From Mytilus californianus (taxonomy: Eukaryota > Mollusca > Bivalvia > Mytilida > Mytilidae): a stretch of 64,000 nucleotides of DNA. The stretch's first letter is position 1; each line of letters starts with the position of its first letter. Under the pieces are notes generated by a model. That model was not told where the DNA came from, did no database searches, and saw only the letters and a list, made by a program, of their open reading frames with translations. A program made the translations under genes and the position numbers. The stretch covers positions 12,756,348-12,820,347 of the forward strand of contig NW_026262668.1 of assembly GCF_021869535.1 (NCBI RefSeq), written 5' to 3'. Shown here in pieces: positions 1 through 14,200 of this stretch.

Positions 1-985
1 CATAGGGTCCTTTGTTAAACACTGTTCCCAGCTGATGAGCATCTTGGATGATGGATCGGCTTCAAAGTAACAACACTTAGTCAGCACTTCATAAAGAACA
101 TTCATGCCATGTTTGGTTTCATTCCATTTAGTGGTTCTCTAAAAGAACACATTCGTATGTATTTCCCATAGGGTCCTATGTTAAACTAAGTCCCCCGCTG
201 GCGGCCATCTTGGTTTATGGATCGGCTTCAAAGTAACAACACTTGGTCAGCACCTCATAAGGAACATTCATGCCATGTTTGGTTTCATTCCATTCAGTGT
301 TTCTCTAAAAGAAGACATTTGTATGTATTTCCCATAGGGTCCTATGTTAAACTAAGTCCCCCGCTGGCGGCCATCTTGGATGATATATCGGCTTCAAAGT
401 AGCAACACTTGGTCAGCACCTCATAAGATAAATTTATGCCATGTTTGGTTTCATTCCATTCAGTGGTTCTCTAAAAGAAGACATTTGTATGTATTTCCCT
501 TAGGGTCCTATGTTAAACTAAGTCCCCCTCTGGCGGCCATCTTGGATTATGGATCAGCTTCAAAGTGACAACACTTGGTCAGCATCTCATAAGGAACATT
601 CATGCCATGTTTGGTTTCATTCCATTCAGTGGTTCTCTAAAAGAAGACATTTGTATGTATTTCCCATAGGGTCCTATGTTAAACTATGTCCCCTGCTGGC
701 GGCCATCTTGGATGATGGATCGGCTTCAAAGTAACAACACTTGGTCAGTACCTCATAAGGAATATTCATGCCATGTTTGGTTTCATTCCATTCAGTGGTT
801 CTCTAAAAAAGTCATTTGTATGCATTTCCCATAGGGTCGTATGTTAAACTAAGTGCCCCGCTGGCGGCCATCTTGGATGATGGATCGACTACAAAGTAAC
901 AACACTTGGTCAGCACCTCATAAGAAACATTCATGCCATGTTTGGTTTCATTCCATTCAGTGGTTCTCTAGAAGAAGTTCAAAAT
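1..985. repeat. Tandem array of about 166 bp units (about 6 copies)
   Basis: The phrase 'catagggtcctatgttaaac' recurs near 1, 167, 333, 499, 665 and 830, giving a unit of 165-166 bp. Each unit also holds 'ctggcggccatcttgga' and 'ttcattccattcagtggttc'. Units differ by point changes and very small indels. Short open frames appear in each unit, but they come from the repeat and not from a gene. A single diverged relative lies near 58385-58470, so the unit also exists dispersed. The array continues directly into the GACG tract and hairpin that follow, and the whole may be one element with a tandem core. Confidence 0.9.
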
Positions 986-1112
986 GTAAAAAGTTAACGC
1001 CGACGACGGACGACGACGGACGACAACGGACGACGCTGGACGACGCCGGACGACGGACGACGGACGCCAAGTGATGAGAAAAGCTCACTTGGCCCTTCGG
1101 GCCAGGTGAGCT
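986..1112. repeat. GACG-rich tract plus terminal-type hairpin
   Basis: A run of GACGGAC/GACGAC words (about 992-1066) is followed at 1082-1112 by an inverted repeat: a 14 bp stem with one G-T wobble and a TTC loop, then an A-rich stretch. A related tract lacking the clear hairpin lies in inverse orientation near 58745-58795. The position at the end of the 166 bp array suggests the terminus of a non-autonomous element. This is inferred from structure only. Confidence 0.75.
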
Positions 1113-2397
1113 AAAAAACTATAAACATAATCAAGCTCGTATACTCATATTTTATTTTTATATCATTTGTAATGCAACTATGTTGTATCAATAGTTCTGA
1201 TTTAGACAATCAACCTACAATTCTCTATATACCTATCTGAAACTAAGGGATACCGACATTGGGAATTCTGGAATGTATTGACGTGTATTTTCTCCAAAAA
1301 TTAGCAAACACACTCACATTTTTCTACTAAAACCTTTCTTTTTATCAAATTTTATTACATTCTGAGGCAAACACGAACCCAGAAAAACGCCATGTGTTTA
1401 CGTTTGACACCCGTAGCATACCTATGACGTCACCTACTTTAGATGCCAAAGAAGATAACATCATTTCGCGGCATTTTCGTTTAATAAAAATTTCACTCCG
1501 AAATAATGACTTAAATTGAATGACATGTTTATTTGCATTAGAATAGGGATGTCTGTATAGCATTTGAAACTTTGCTGACGTCCATCGATAGTTTTAGAAT
1601 CGCAAATATCCGTTTACCTGTCTCCGCTGCGCATCGCCAGGTAAACTAAATTTGAGACAGTAAAACTACCGACGCAAAGCTTCAAATATAATACAGTTAT
1701 TTCTTAATTCTTTCTACTTGGAACCATATACTAGTGCCTACGTTTCAAAAAGGCAACGAGAGAGTTGATAAAGATCATTTAAAAATTGTGTTTTAACCAC
1801 TGACATATATAACCAGTGTAACAGTTATAGCAAACCATTTCTCTCAAATAATAACATTGTCGAAGTGATAATACTTGTAGCAATAGAAATTATTCAATCA
1901 TTCTTTCATACAGATCTTGTGTAGTGTGTTTTTTTTTTATTTCTGTTGTGTGATTGACGGACCAACAAGACTAATGCAGAATTTAATTACCCAATCCTGA
2001 TTAAAAAAAAATATTTCCTTTCATGCTAGATAATAATGTTTGATGCAAATTGTATTTAAAAACAGAAAGTTGTTGCTGCATGTTCAATCTAACGAATAAT
2101 TCAAAATGTAGAAAACGTAAGCACTTTTACTGAAACCCGTAAAACTTATTATATTATAAAAATTAGATGTGATATAATTGCCGAGGAGACAAAAATCTAC
2201 CCAAGTTAAAATGATGCAGATAAAAGTAATTATGGTCATTGTATGGTCTTCAGCAATGATAAAAATCCATACCGTGAGGTCAGCTAAAAAATGCCCGGTC
2301 ATGAAAAAATGTGAAACAGTTAAAACGAGAAAACTAACGTCCCAATTTCACAATACCATTTATCAAAAAGATATATGACAAACATACATCAACGACA

Positions 2398-2520
2398 TCC
2401 ATTGAATTACAGTCTCCTGACTTGGGACAGGCACAAATAAAATTAGGCGGGTTGAGAAATGTTTGTAAGCGCTCAACCCTCCTCTTACCTGGGAAAGTGG
2501 TGTAACCGCACAACATAAGA
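2398..2520. repeat. Dispersed mussel-type repeat fragment
   Basis: It contains 'ctcctgacttgggacaggc', then a GGCGGGttgag word and a 'ctcaaccctcc' word. The same block occurs in the 3' region of the PLE units (about 36150-36225) and, reversed, at 49700-49800. Confidence 0.7.
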
Positions 2521-3227
2521 ACACACTAAAATACGTTTTCATTTTTTCAACCACGTTATCCTGAAACTAACTGCACCAAATATATATACATATACCAAAG
2601 TTTTGGATGTCGAGCTACACGAACAGAGAGGGTGAGAACATCATCCTTTACACGAATAGTTCATAAACCACGGAGTTAAAGGGTCGTAGTATTCGTCTGG
2701 TTTCTATGGCATGTCATCAACCTTGGCAATTGAAGCTTTTCAGTTTTATGAATTCCATGTGCAGTTTTACTATTATAGATTTTCATGAATGTCATATCTT
2801 TTTTTGATTTGAAACATCATTTTTATCATTATTATCACCATCATTATAATTATTATTATTGAGAAGGACGTACCATATTTTCGTATTTCTGTAGATCTGC
2901 TAAAGATATGTAACCAGACCGTAAAATTGTTTCATCAATCTTTTGCTGAGATGAGTATACATTCAAATATGCTCTGGTTACTGCATTGCTGAGAGTGTCT
3001 AAAAAGAAGTTTCCATTATTGAGCTGTTTAAAGATTTGTTTTCCTTTTGTTACATTTTATATTCCTAATTACTCAATATTCAGTATATACTATTCTCCAT
3101 TATTTAAGGACATTCAGTGCAACCCGGCCATCTCAGTCTTGATTCAACCACGAAATGAGATGACCGTAACATGTTGACTCTGTAAAAAAAACCTTCATGT
3201 TACCTGGGTAAATTATTGATAATCACG

Positions 3228-3960
3228 TATGGATCCGTGGGGATGACTAGATTCCATAGGTGTAACATGACTTCACGTTATGTTATTGTATTTCATTGTT
3301 TGTTTTTATACAAAACTTGGCATGCAAATACCTGTGTGCGATAAATTCGTTATAGTGTTCGCTACTGACCTCCTAAGGATCCATAGAGGGTTAGTTAAAT
3401 CCATAGGGTTTTTACTAAACCTCTATGGATCCATAGGGATCAATAGCAAACCATATAACTTGTTATGTTCTTTATTATTAATCTTTATCTGACATCATCC
3501 CCTTATAAAACATCGGGTAAATAAGGAACAATGTGATTGGTGTAACGCTGTCACGTGATGACCCCTATGCACGCATAGAGGGTACTTCACATAACATTTT
3601 ACGAGAAAAATTACTCGTTAGTCATGAAAATATCGGTATGATTTAGGATCATTTATTGTCGAACAATTCTTTTGTGAAAAGAATTCCAGCAGATTTCATA
3701 GGGGTATCATGACTATAAATGGTATTGAATTTCATTGTTCATTTTTATACAAAACCTGGAAAGAAAAGTTCGGTGTGTGATTAATTTGGTATACGGTTTA
3801 AAATCGACTCTCTATGGATTCAATGAGGGTTAGAAAAATTCTTTTGGGGATTCGGCTTCACCCCCCCCCCCTCCCCCTATGGATCTGTACGGGGTCAATA
3901 GTAAACCATAAAACTTATAATATTAAATCATGTATCTGTTCCTGACACAAACATGAAGGT
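3228..3960. repeat. Diverged direct duplication (about 445 bp spacing)
   Basis: Segments 3228-3500 and 3690-3960 share, in order, 'tttcattgtt', 'tttttatacaaaac', 'ctctatggat', 'gagggttag' and 'atagtaaaccata/atagcaaaccata'. They are well diverged, which implies an old local duplication or two insertions of one repeat. Confidence 0.6.
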
Positions 3961-4424
3961 GTATCTGGTCTCACTCCACTTTGTCCTCATGAGATTCCAA
4001 CTTTTGTCAAAAAATATTTTGATCGATTAATTTTGTATGAGTAGATTTAGTAGCAATAAGTTTCAATTACATTTTGGAATACCCTGGTTTGTTTACAGAT
4101 TGTATGTTGTCTAATAATATCGAAAATTTCTTTTTTGCTGGGTCGTTTTAAAGTATAAACATACCTATTGATAATTACATTAAAAATCTGCGATTATATG
4201 TACAAATTTTCCCATTTAAACCAAGTGTATGACCAATCTGTAGAGTTTGTATCTTTATTACTTAAACTGTTGTCCGCATATATTAAACATCGATGTGCTA
4301 GCTGAATAATATACATAAGATATAAAGTAAGACAAGTTATATTCGCATTGAAATAGGTACAATTATATTTTCTAATGTGCGGTTTGCTAAATTATTGATA
4401 TAAATTGTATATATGAATACTAAC

Positions 4425-4596
4425 CTTTAATAATGCTGAATATTTTGTTTAGCTTAGCCTCTAATGAAGCAGTTCTCGTTCCTCTTGCCATGCATTTTTC
4501 ACATAAAAATGTTTGAGAACAATATTTACAAGTCACATAATAATCATTCTGTGGCCATTTTCATAGTACCCCGTAATTTGTTCTTTCCTTTGGTAG
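4425..4596 (-). other. Possible exon with a CxxC-CxxC zinc-type motif (uncertain)
   Basis: On the minus strand a segment bounded by 'atttcag' and a donor 'AAAG/gttagt' reads, in one frame, as a Cys cluster (CKYC then CEKC, five residues apart) followed by a charged helix. That frame has an in-frame TGA twelve codons in if the 'atttcag' acceptor is used. A nearer acceptor ('ggccacag') would avoid it. In the phase that would join from the upstream HEPN gene (phase 1), the segment ends quickly in a stop and could be that gene's terminal exon. The two readings are incompatible and I cannot choose between them. Confidence 0.3.
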
Positions 4597-5034
4597 CTGA
4601 AATTATTTTAAAAAGTAAAGCTGGTGACCTATAGGCATATGCATTGTATTTTATTAAATGATCATTCCGGTATTAGAAAAAAAGAAGGTTCTAAAATGAA
4701 AATTACAATCGCCACTACAAGAGAATTAGCCAAGGCAAATGACAAAGGTCTGAGTGTGTTTGTGTTTAAATTGTTTATTTTTCAAACTTCCTGTAATACT
4801 TATCTTAGATTTTAATTGAAACCACAGGAATGATTTTTTTATCCTGTTTTTTTGGAATTAATGGAACGTGTTATTTTAGATCTGGACAAAATGTTTTCAA
4901 GGTATTCTCCAAAAGCACAATAAAGCAAAAATGTCAACAAACGGTTTTCAACAATATTGTTATTGACAAATGTCTGTTTGGCAGTCTATACTTCCGACAA
5001 GAAACCTCAAAAAATAATTTGCTGATAATACCAG

Positions 5035-5294
5035 TTAGAAAGTTGGAAGTGTTATCAAAAAGAGAAAAAGATAGGAGGTGCCGATTTGCATTTTACTAGA
5101 ACCATTCTCAAAATATATCATAATACTCAAGCCAGTTGTTAAGGTTTGCATGCGGATATTGGGTGCCTCCCCGTCATAGCCATTCGACTCTCTGATATCT
5201 AATGTAATGGCAGCCAGTTGTTTAGATAGGCTGTGGATGAGAGATGTTGATACCTTGTTGAAGTCCATGTTTTGATTTGCATTACTCGACAATT
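5035..5294 (-). CDS. HEPN gene, last exon in this model
   Basis: The acceptor is 'tgtagag' (phase 1) and the exon runs to a TAA at 5035. The first 60 or so residues look coding; the last 18 are Phe/Leu-rich and may be intron. A weak donor 'TCTA/gtaaaa' (phase 1) would instead link to the 4596-4425 segment. Confidence 0.45.
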
Positions 5295-8200
5295 CTCTAC
5301 ATTAAATTAAAAAAATGAAATTAGAAGAAATGCGCAATGCCAATCAAGATTTGACAGCAAATTGATGATGGCCATATCTTCAATATCTCGTAGAAAATAG
5401 AAAAAAAGAAAGATAAGGGCAATACAAATTCACTAGTCTAATACAAAGGGGGAAAGGAAACATGACAAATATAAAAACGACAAAAAGTCCACAATACACT
5501 ACACAGAAAACTAAAGATTTGAACAACATGGATCACTACAAAACATTCGATGAACTCATGAAAAGTCAACAGTTCCAGTTCCACTGGAGGCACCTGTGAT
5601 GCTCATGGCTAGTAAATTTCGATAAAAAGTCTCATTCGGTGATGTCACAATCTCGTCAACAGCTATTCTTCATTCTTTGACGCCTTTCTTTGATTCAGAC
5701 TAATATTTCATTAATCGGTTAATTAATTAACTTACTCTCTCTTGGGTCGGTAATATTCATTGAATTAATCTTTTGTTGTGTATTTGCAATGTCGTTCAGA
5801 ACTGCTTCATCTTTTTGTAACTTGTTCACGTCTTTTGTTGAATCTTCTTGCTTCCTTGTTGAATGTGCAGAAAGAATTTCTGAATCTGTTTCATTCTTTT
5901 CCGTTTTTATTGCTAAATGCATACAGTTGAACAATAGTAAGGTTAGTGAAGGTTGACAATACATATACTATCTGTTGTCTACATTCGCATTAATCAAAAA
6001 ATAAAATCTCAATTAACAATATGAACTTTGATAGATTTGGCTATTATTTGTAGGTCCATTTTTGTGATATAGCTCTTCACGTGCTTCGGTACTTATAAAT
6101 CATTGGGTTTCTAAAATTTGGCTTTGGGCGTTCCTAACGATGCTTAATCAAGAAAAAGCTTTAGACGCACAATACCTATAAATTATTATTTTTAGTTTTA
6201 AATTAAGTTAATAGAAATGATGCAGGGTCCCATTTCGTATCTAAAATCACATTAACAGTTATATTTTAGATACGTTGATTAGATTTCCAACGACGTGTCA
6301 ACATTCGTTCGTTCGGGTTTCTTGAAAATTGAAAATTAATCTTAGCTTCAGTGCATCCTTGATAGATTTGATGTACATTCTTGATACTTGTAGTATTTCA
6401 GAATTATGTATTCCTCAACAGAATGATGTATACACATAGAAGACACATTTATATTTCTAAAGGAGAGGTAACATATGTTGTTTTAACGGTAAAAAGGATC
6501 TGCTTACCCTTCCGGAGTACCTGAGTTCACCCCCAGGTTTTGTAGGGGTTCGTGTTCTCAGTCTTTAGTTCTCTATGTTGTGTTTTGTGTAATGTTATTT
6601 GTCTGTTTGTCTTTTTATCAGCCATGGCGTTGTCATTTTAGTTTGACTTAAGAGTTTGAATGTCCCTTTGGTATCGTTCGCCTTTATTTTAAAAGGCATT
6701 CAAGTAGATTAGTCTCTAGACTCCATCTTCCATACATTTTTCATGTTCACTTATGTACCGGACTCTTCCAAAAAATTGCCAGCAAAACCGAAAAAAAAAC
6801 ACTGACCTCTGAATAGAGATAACCACTGACGATTTGTCTGACTTCCCTTTCCCCTTTTCACGTTGGGACATCAAGGATGTAACTTGTCAGAAGAATTTGT
6901 CTGTCCAAAGCACCATTACGAGTGCCACTTATATAGCAAAAACTGTGTCCTCCAATATCAATAGGGAATAAGTGATCACCTTGATATCTTATCTTTCTTT
7001 TCTTAGATTATAGATGAGAAAATGTATAAATTATGTATTATTAAAATATTATGTTGTTCATTGTAGGAAAAGTACTCATTTCTCTTTTTTTTCTTCTTTG
7101 TTATCTTATATATATATATTGCTTGGTACTATTCTGCAGGAGAAAAGGGAAATGTGCTTGTGTTAATGATTTAGTATGTTTAAGTAATTTAGTTAGTTGT
7201 TCAAACATATTTTGCTTGATCATTATTTGGTTTGAAAAAAAAAAAACATAACATAATAATGTGTAATTTATGTAATGATATAGAATAATTGAAAATGAGT
7301 AAATAATGTTGATGACAGTAAATGACATCACACTGTTTGTCAAGTTTTGGCTGTAGGTGTGTTTCTTGCTTTTGTGTTTTTTTATATTCTGGCAGGTTGT
7401 TAGGATGTAAAAATTTGACAACGCAAAATATTTGAAAAAGACATGGTACAATACAGTTGTAGAACAACTTATCTATGTTTTAAAAAGAAAAATTATTATA
7501 AGTCCAATCGATACAGACAACACCATGTCAAAAATAAAAACGACGAAAAGCACAAATAAAAATAACAAAAAGTTACACAGGAAACTAAAGATTGAGAAAC
7601 ACGAACCCAGCAAAACCCAGGGATGAAAGCATATGCTCCAGAAAGGTCTTTCATCAATACGCATTCGAAATAAATTGATGTTTATTAAACAGAGCATTAA
7701 CACTAAGCTTAAAACCGAGGGCTTATGTTAGCCTCTAACAGGCTGCTATTATTAATAGTTTAAAAACAATCTGCATATCCATATCGATGAGATTGACAAT
7801 GTCGAGCTCCTAAAGTAAGATGTAAATTTGATACATTTAATGATTAAATCCTAGCATAGGACATTTTGATATTAATTAACTTAAGAATATCTACAAGTAA
7901 TTATCACTGATTCAATTATTTTATTGCACTTTTTATAAACAAAAGATTTTTTTTTCTGCAAAAATTTTATGCAAGATTTTTCTTATTAATTTGTTTTGAT
8001 TAATTATAAAGCATTTTATTTTTCATTTAACGTCCACAACCTTATCATCCCTAAAAGAGGGACGAAAGATACCAGAGGGACAGTCACACTCATAGATCGA
8101 AAACAAACTGACAACGTCATGGCCAAAAATAAAAAGACAAACAGACAAATAATAGTACAGATGACACAACATAGAAAACTAAAGACTAAGCAACACGAAC

Positions 8201-11200
8201 CCCACCAAAAACTGGGGGTGATCTCAGGTGCTCCGGAAGGGTAAGCAGATCCTGCTCCACATGTGGCACCCGTCGAGTTGCTTATGTTATTACAAATCCG
8301 GTAAATAGTCTAATTCGGTAAGTCACATTCGTGAAAAGGGAAGGGTATTGTAGTTACGACATAAGGAACATATCCGATATCATCTGTGAAACGGTTATTC
8401 CATAACGGTCAACCAACTCGTGATAGCGTCCGTAAAATTTACGAAGGGATGACTTCAACTTCACCATTTGGAACTCTTGGTTTAATAGCTTCCTTGTGAG
8501 CAGCAATCCTCTATCAAGGAAATCATGATAGGAAAAACAAGCCCGGGAATATCGTATCAATTGGGAGATATATACTCCGTATGCAGGCGCTGCTGGAATG
8601 TTGCTACATAGAAATGGAAAGTTCACAATTGGGAAGCTGAAATCATCTCTTTTGTCGTAAAGTTTTGTTTTCAACCGACCCTCATTGTCAATTTCTAGAT
8701 GTAAGTCAAGATATGAGGCAGATTTATATAATCATGCAGTATTTTCCTTTATAAAATTGTAGTAAGTGGTTGTATTTCAATTATAATAAGCTTGTAGATA
8801 ATTCCCACTGCAGATACGCCTTCAAATTAAAAAAGATTTAGTGTGTCTAATTTATAAAAAAAAACCTAACCTAAGTATGACAAACAGTTTCATGTTATTT
8901 ACTTTCTTCAAAATTAATTATCATTATATAATCATGCAGTATTTTCCTTTATAAAATTGTAGTAAGTGGTTGTATTTCAATTATAATAAGCTTGTAGATA
9001 ATTCCCACTGCAGATACGCCTTCAAATTAAAAAAGATTTAGTGTGTCTAATTTATAAAAAAAAATCCACAGAACCACACACATTTCTTTACAAACATTCA
9101 GATTTTTTTTTTAGAACATCACAATATGAATATCATATATGAATAGTTTCTAATTTTTGTCCTGATACGATGAACTTTAACGGGGAAGCTTGCAGATAAA
9201 TCTTCAATGCAGATTAGCAGCCTTTGAAATGAGCTTACATAAACCTTAGTGTGTTCAATTAGGAAATGTTGTCAACCGAGGCGCACACATTATCACAATA
9301 ATGTCAGGATTACAACAAAATAAAGAAATATAAGTAGTATATATGAAGTCTTCCTTACATCAAAAGTTTCTTGTTTTCGGATTTTTTTAATCCTCTTTTA
9401 AAACAAACCACATCCATTTAAAGATTCAGCAGCAAAATACATTAGTCCTTAAACCTGTCAGCAAAATCTTGGAATATCAATGCATATCAATGTAATAAAT
9501 ATCTGTAATATGGCGGTTGATTAAATGATGAGATCCAAGTGTGTGTCATTAAATATAGCAAATTTAAACATATAACATACTTGATGACATCGTTCAAAAT
9601 CTTTTATTTCCAAATACAATACCGCACAATTCTAGAGGCAACAGTTAAAAGTACATTTCAAGGTTTAATGTCAATTTAAATAGCGAACGGGAAAATGATA
9701 TTATAAAACATTCATAGTTTCATCCTATATTAGAAACACTTTAAAGCTTTATGAACGGCTCATTCAAAGAACTATTTATCTGCACTGCAGATTATCTACA
9801 TGCTTACTTAGTTACCCCCGTCTTATGACAATATTTTATAAAACTGAACACAAAATAACCGTTAATGATTATTATCAAAAGAAATACTCAATACAACATA
9901 CTTTTGCGCCTATTTAAATTCACTTAATTTCACAATGGAATGACATTGGCTTTATCATATCCATACTTTTCAATTTATCTTTACAATATATCTGCTTCTC
10001 CTCCTACTAAAAGATTGTTTGCCAAATTAAAACTTTGCTTTTGCTAGCACTTCGTCTAGTTTTATTCAATTCTAATATTGAATAAATTTATATATTTACA
10101 TGTGATGTTGGTATGATCTTTACGATTTTGAACATGATTAGTGTCCATACTTAACTTCGATTCATTATTTTAATTCAGTACTTTCAGACAGTTCGTTTGC
10201 AAAATACAGTATGATGTTGATGTGTAGAGGTAAATAGCAGCTACTGAATATTGACTGAACAGATCTTAGTTGACTGCAAGGGAAATGTCTGAACAGTTCT
10301 GAAATTACCGCAGTGGATAAGTCTGAAAATTGACTGAAAACAGAAAATGACTTTATAATCCATTGTTCGGTCTTTTAAGCATGTATTCTTCTTATGTTTC
10401 AGTCTCGTTGAAATCTCGTTCGGGAATTATTTCAAAAACATGTGATACAAGTCGAAAATATTAATGAATTTAAAAAGTGTTTTATCAAACTAAACTCTGT
10501 GAAAAAATTACGTACTTACAATAAATAGTTTTTGAGAAATAAAATTTTCAAATTTCATAACCAATCCAGTCAATGTCTTCAGCCAAAATGTTGAGGAAAT
10601 GGGTGAGGGGTACAAAGAAATGATTTTATCAAAAAAAAAATGTACATCCCATATCAATTTTTTTCTTTTCAAAATTCTTGGATATGTATTTTTCCAATCA
10701 TTTTTAACAAAGAAGTGGAAATAATACGCTTTTTGCTATATAAAAAAAACCCCCAAATTTACAAAATTGACAGCATGCATGATCAATTTGACACGAAAAA
10801 GCCACAAAATTTCATAAAACTTTCTAATATTAACACCAACCTATAGTTTTTTTAAGTTGAATTTATTTAGATTGCTCCACTTCAACTTTAGTGAAAGTAT
10901 GAAAATAAGTTAAATTGTGATAATTGTAATAAAAATTGATGAAAAATGGAAAAATCACTAAAATTAAGGTACTTTCAAATGGCCGTAGCAAAAAAAGAAG
11001 TGCACCATCATATGAATTTTTCTTTAATCAATTGCTTTCTTTCGGTCATATAAACCCAAAAACCAGGATATGAAAAAAAGTTTAATTCAAGAAATGTTTG
11101 GCTCCTCAGAGGTGTACATCCTTAAGAGCTGTTCAGATCGAAATAGCCGTTCATATCAAAATTGGTTTACTAGTGATGGTTACAGGTAAAACACAGACAG

Positions 11201-14200
11201 TTGGTTTTTGCCGACATTATCATAAGAAAAGTGACTTTTCTATTATTCCCGCGTCGTTGGTTTTCCCATTGTACATGAACATATTTTTCACGATTAAGGG
11301 ACATTAAATTAGATGACTTTCAGTACATTAATATATATCTTTTTTATGGTTTACAATGTATTTGTGATTTAAAATAAACTCAGAATTTTACAAAATGTTA
11401 ATTTGGTCCAATGAGCACACTAGTTACAATCTATTTGACCTATATCTGATTATTAGGAATATTTAAAAAAAAAAAACATTTTAAAAGTGACAAACGTTTG
11501 TTTACTTCAACTTACCTGATATAATTGGACAGTATATATCTATTGTTATATACAATGTTTCTGGTACACGGGTGTCTATTTCACAGTCCTCAAATATATC
11601 CTTTAGGAATTTCCCAATTGCTTCAACTAAGGCAGGTTTGTCATTAATCAGTTTCGTCGATGCTCTAGTTGTTAATATCAAACATTTGAATTTAAACTTA
11701 ATCAAATGTAACTCATCTTCCGAACAGGAATTATCTTGTTTAAGTTTCTCTTTCAGCTTCTGTTCTATTTTTTCTTTATTCCAAGACAATGGTGTTTCGA
11801 GTCTAATTAAAATGTCATGTTCTGAAGAAGTGTTCTCGCCTTTTCAATAAAAAAAATTGACATGTATTCAAATCATTATTATATATATACAACCATCTTG
11901 GTATAGAAATGACAAATTCAGAGCGAATAACACTACACGCCCTAATTTTAGTATGATACTCAAATTTGAAACTGTTCGTGATACATTATATAAATACATT
12001 CACTTAAATGGTTGCAATGACACAAAAACACATATTTGTCATGTGAAAAAATATTGTAATTTCAATTCTCTGACGTCATATAGTAGTGCATGAAAAAGGT
12101 AACACTCAGAAAATAGATGAAGTACCTAGAACTTTCAATTCTATTTACATTTAATAAAACAAATAATTAACCAAACACTTTAAATATCGTAGTAAAATAT
12201 TAAATTCTTGAACAAACACAATTGATCATTCACTAATGCGCTATGCGCACATTCATGAATTGATATGTTATTCAGGTTGTTACGTTACTACATATGTTTA
12301 ATATTTTCTGACATTTGAACTCTTATATGCATTTGAGGCAATGGAAGTACATAGATGTTCAAATCTCATAATGACTATGTACATTTTGTCTGAAAACATG
12401 TTCATAACGCCATAGTGACATCATATCGCAATTGAAATTTCTGGACTACCGTGTCTTAATTATATCATATTATTCATTGACGAAATAACCAAAATTTTTA
12501 AAGAATATTTTTCCACTTTTAAGATCTGCTTTTTAAATCAATTTTATGAAAACAATATACTTAAACGCGTTATCTACAACTTTTTCAAACTGAAAGTCTA
12601 GAATTTTAATAAGTAGTACGAGATTGCTGGGACCGTGGGACGTCAGAACGCAGTCTTTATATACAAAACAAGGATATTTCCGACCAAGACTTGGGGTAGT
12701 AAATTTCTGTCTCGAAATTGTGAAAGATCAATTTTAAGTAGATAAATCACACATCATGCAATGCCTTATTATTTTAACTGCACAAAGATGTAACTTTTAT
12801 TCTTTTGCTCCCATGTAGGACAAAACGAAAGATTTGTTTCCATCAACCTTCCATTTTAGCAACAGTGGTAATCATTGGAGCCAATTTTGGGGAAAGCAAA
12901 TGATCAATGCGCTACTTTTGCATACAATGGATTGGTAGAAGGAGATAAACCCGTTAATATATGCAGGCACCAGCATCATATGCATAGATTAACATTCTAT
13001 GCGTACGGAATGAATTAACGCAGTCACGTAAAAACTTATTAGAAGGGAAATGACTAGTAAAACACGGGGGTTTATGGGAATAATTTCGTTAGTGCTACAG
13101 GATGTTAGTTCGTGAATACAAATTACAAGTCGAGCCAGAAACTGTCCACCTTAAATTTTAAAGTGTGTGCAATTTCCATGTTTTGGTATGGACAGCACTC
13201 GGATTTCCCACAGCCGCTGCAAGTCCTAAAAAGGTCGTTAGACATCTAATTATATCTGATAGGTTAAAAGGTATACGTAAACGGATGTGTAGATTATGAG
13301 TACGTTTTTTGGTTATAAGCATTACATGTGTCTTTCATTTTTGCTTCTGTGCAATGTCTATATGCCATTTTGTTTTTCTTTGTTGACATATTTGTTTGTT
13401 TTTATAGTGATTTAAGATTATAACACAATGTTGACTGTTGTACCCCTATTTTTGACTTCTTAACCTATTATGTCTGTTTGTTTTGTTCACACATTGTTGT
13501 CAATATAATGGAATTTTATTCGACTGTCATACAAGTGAGAGGTTTAGCTAGCTACGAAACCAGGTTTAATCCACCATTTTCTACATAAGGAAATACCTGT
13601 ACCAAGTCAGGAATATGACAGTTGTTTTCCATTCGTTTGATATGTTTGAGCTTTTGATTTTGCCATTTGATAAGGGACTTTCCGATTGAATTTTCCTTGG
13701 AGTTCGGTATTTCTGTCATTTTACTTTTTTACAATAAAACATATAGCTTGATGTATCTATACCTGTTAAACTTGTTGTCTCTTTGGAGTCCCCTTCTTGT
13801 CGCTTTACTTCAGAAACTGTTTTTAATTCTCCAAATTGAGCATATAAAAGGAAATCTGAAATAAAATTACACAATATATCAAGTTTATGTACTTGTAACT
13901 TGAACAAGATACAAGACTACATTCTAAAAGATAAATTATAACATTATCCAATGGCTTTATTGTTGGTTTATGTCAATTCTATAAGTTTATATTTTGAAAT
14001 GTTTTAAGTAGTGGACAATGGTAAACAAACATAACCCATACTTTAAAAAGGAATTGATTTCTAACAAACAGTCAGAGGTCAAGAGGAAAAAGTCGAAAAT
14101 AAATAAACGTTTTGGAGAGAATATATGTATTAATGCTAATGACATTAATTTGTTACTTTAGTAAACAAAACAACTTGCATTAGAAAAGGAAAAAAAACAA

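Larger units (their letters stand above)
1113..4424. other. Gene-poor stretch with old repeats
   Basis: I see no convincing exon here. It holds a dispersed-repeat fragment (2398-2520), a diverged local duplication (3228-3960), simple ATT/ATC-rich sequence (about 2820-2860) and a C-tract near 3861. The short open frames in this interval lack splice context or family resemblance. Confidence 0.5.

Noticed and set aside
217-1074. Repeated frames of about 61 residues (MDRLQSNNTWS type)
   Set aside because: Products of the 166 bp tandem array.
4830-5099. 89-residue plus-strand frame
   Set aside because: Overlaps the HEPN gene's last exon on the other strand, with no family resemblance.
7051-7703. 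Overlapping 60-116 residue frames on both strands
   Set aside because: AT-rich intronic sequence with Phe/Ile/Tyr-rich products and no splice logic; part is a degenerate PLE 3' repeat.
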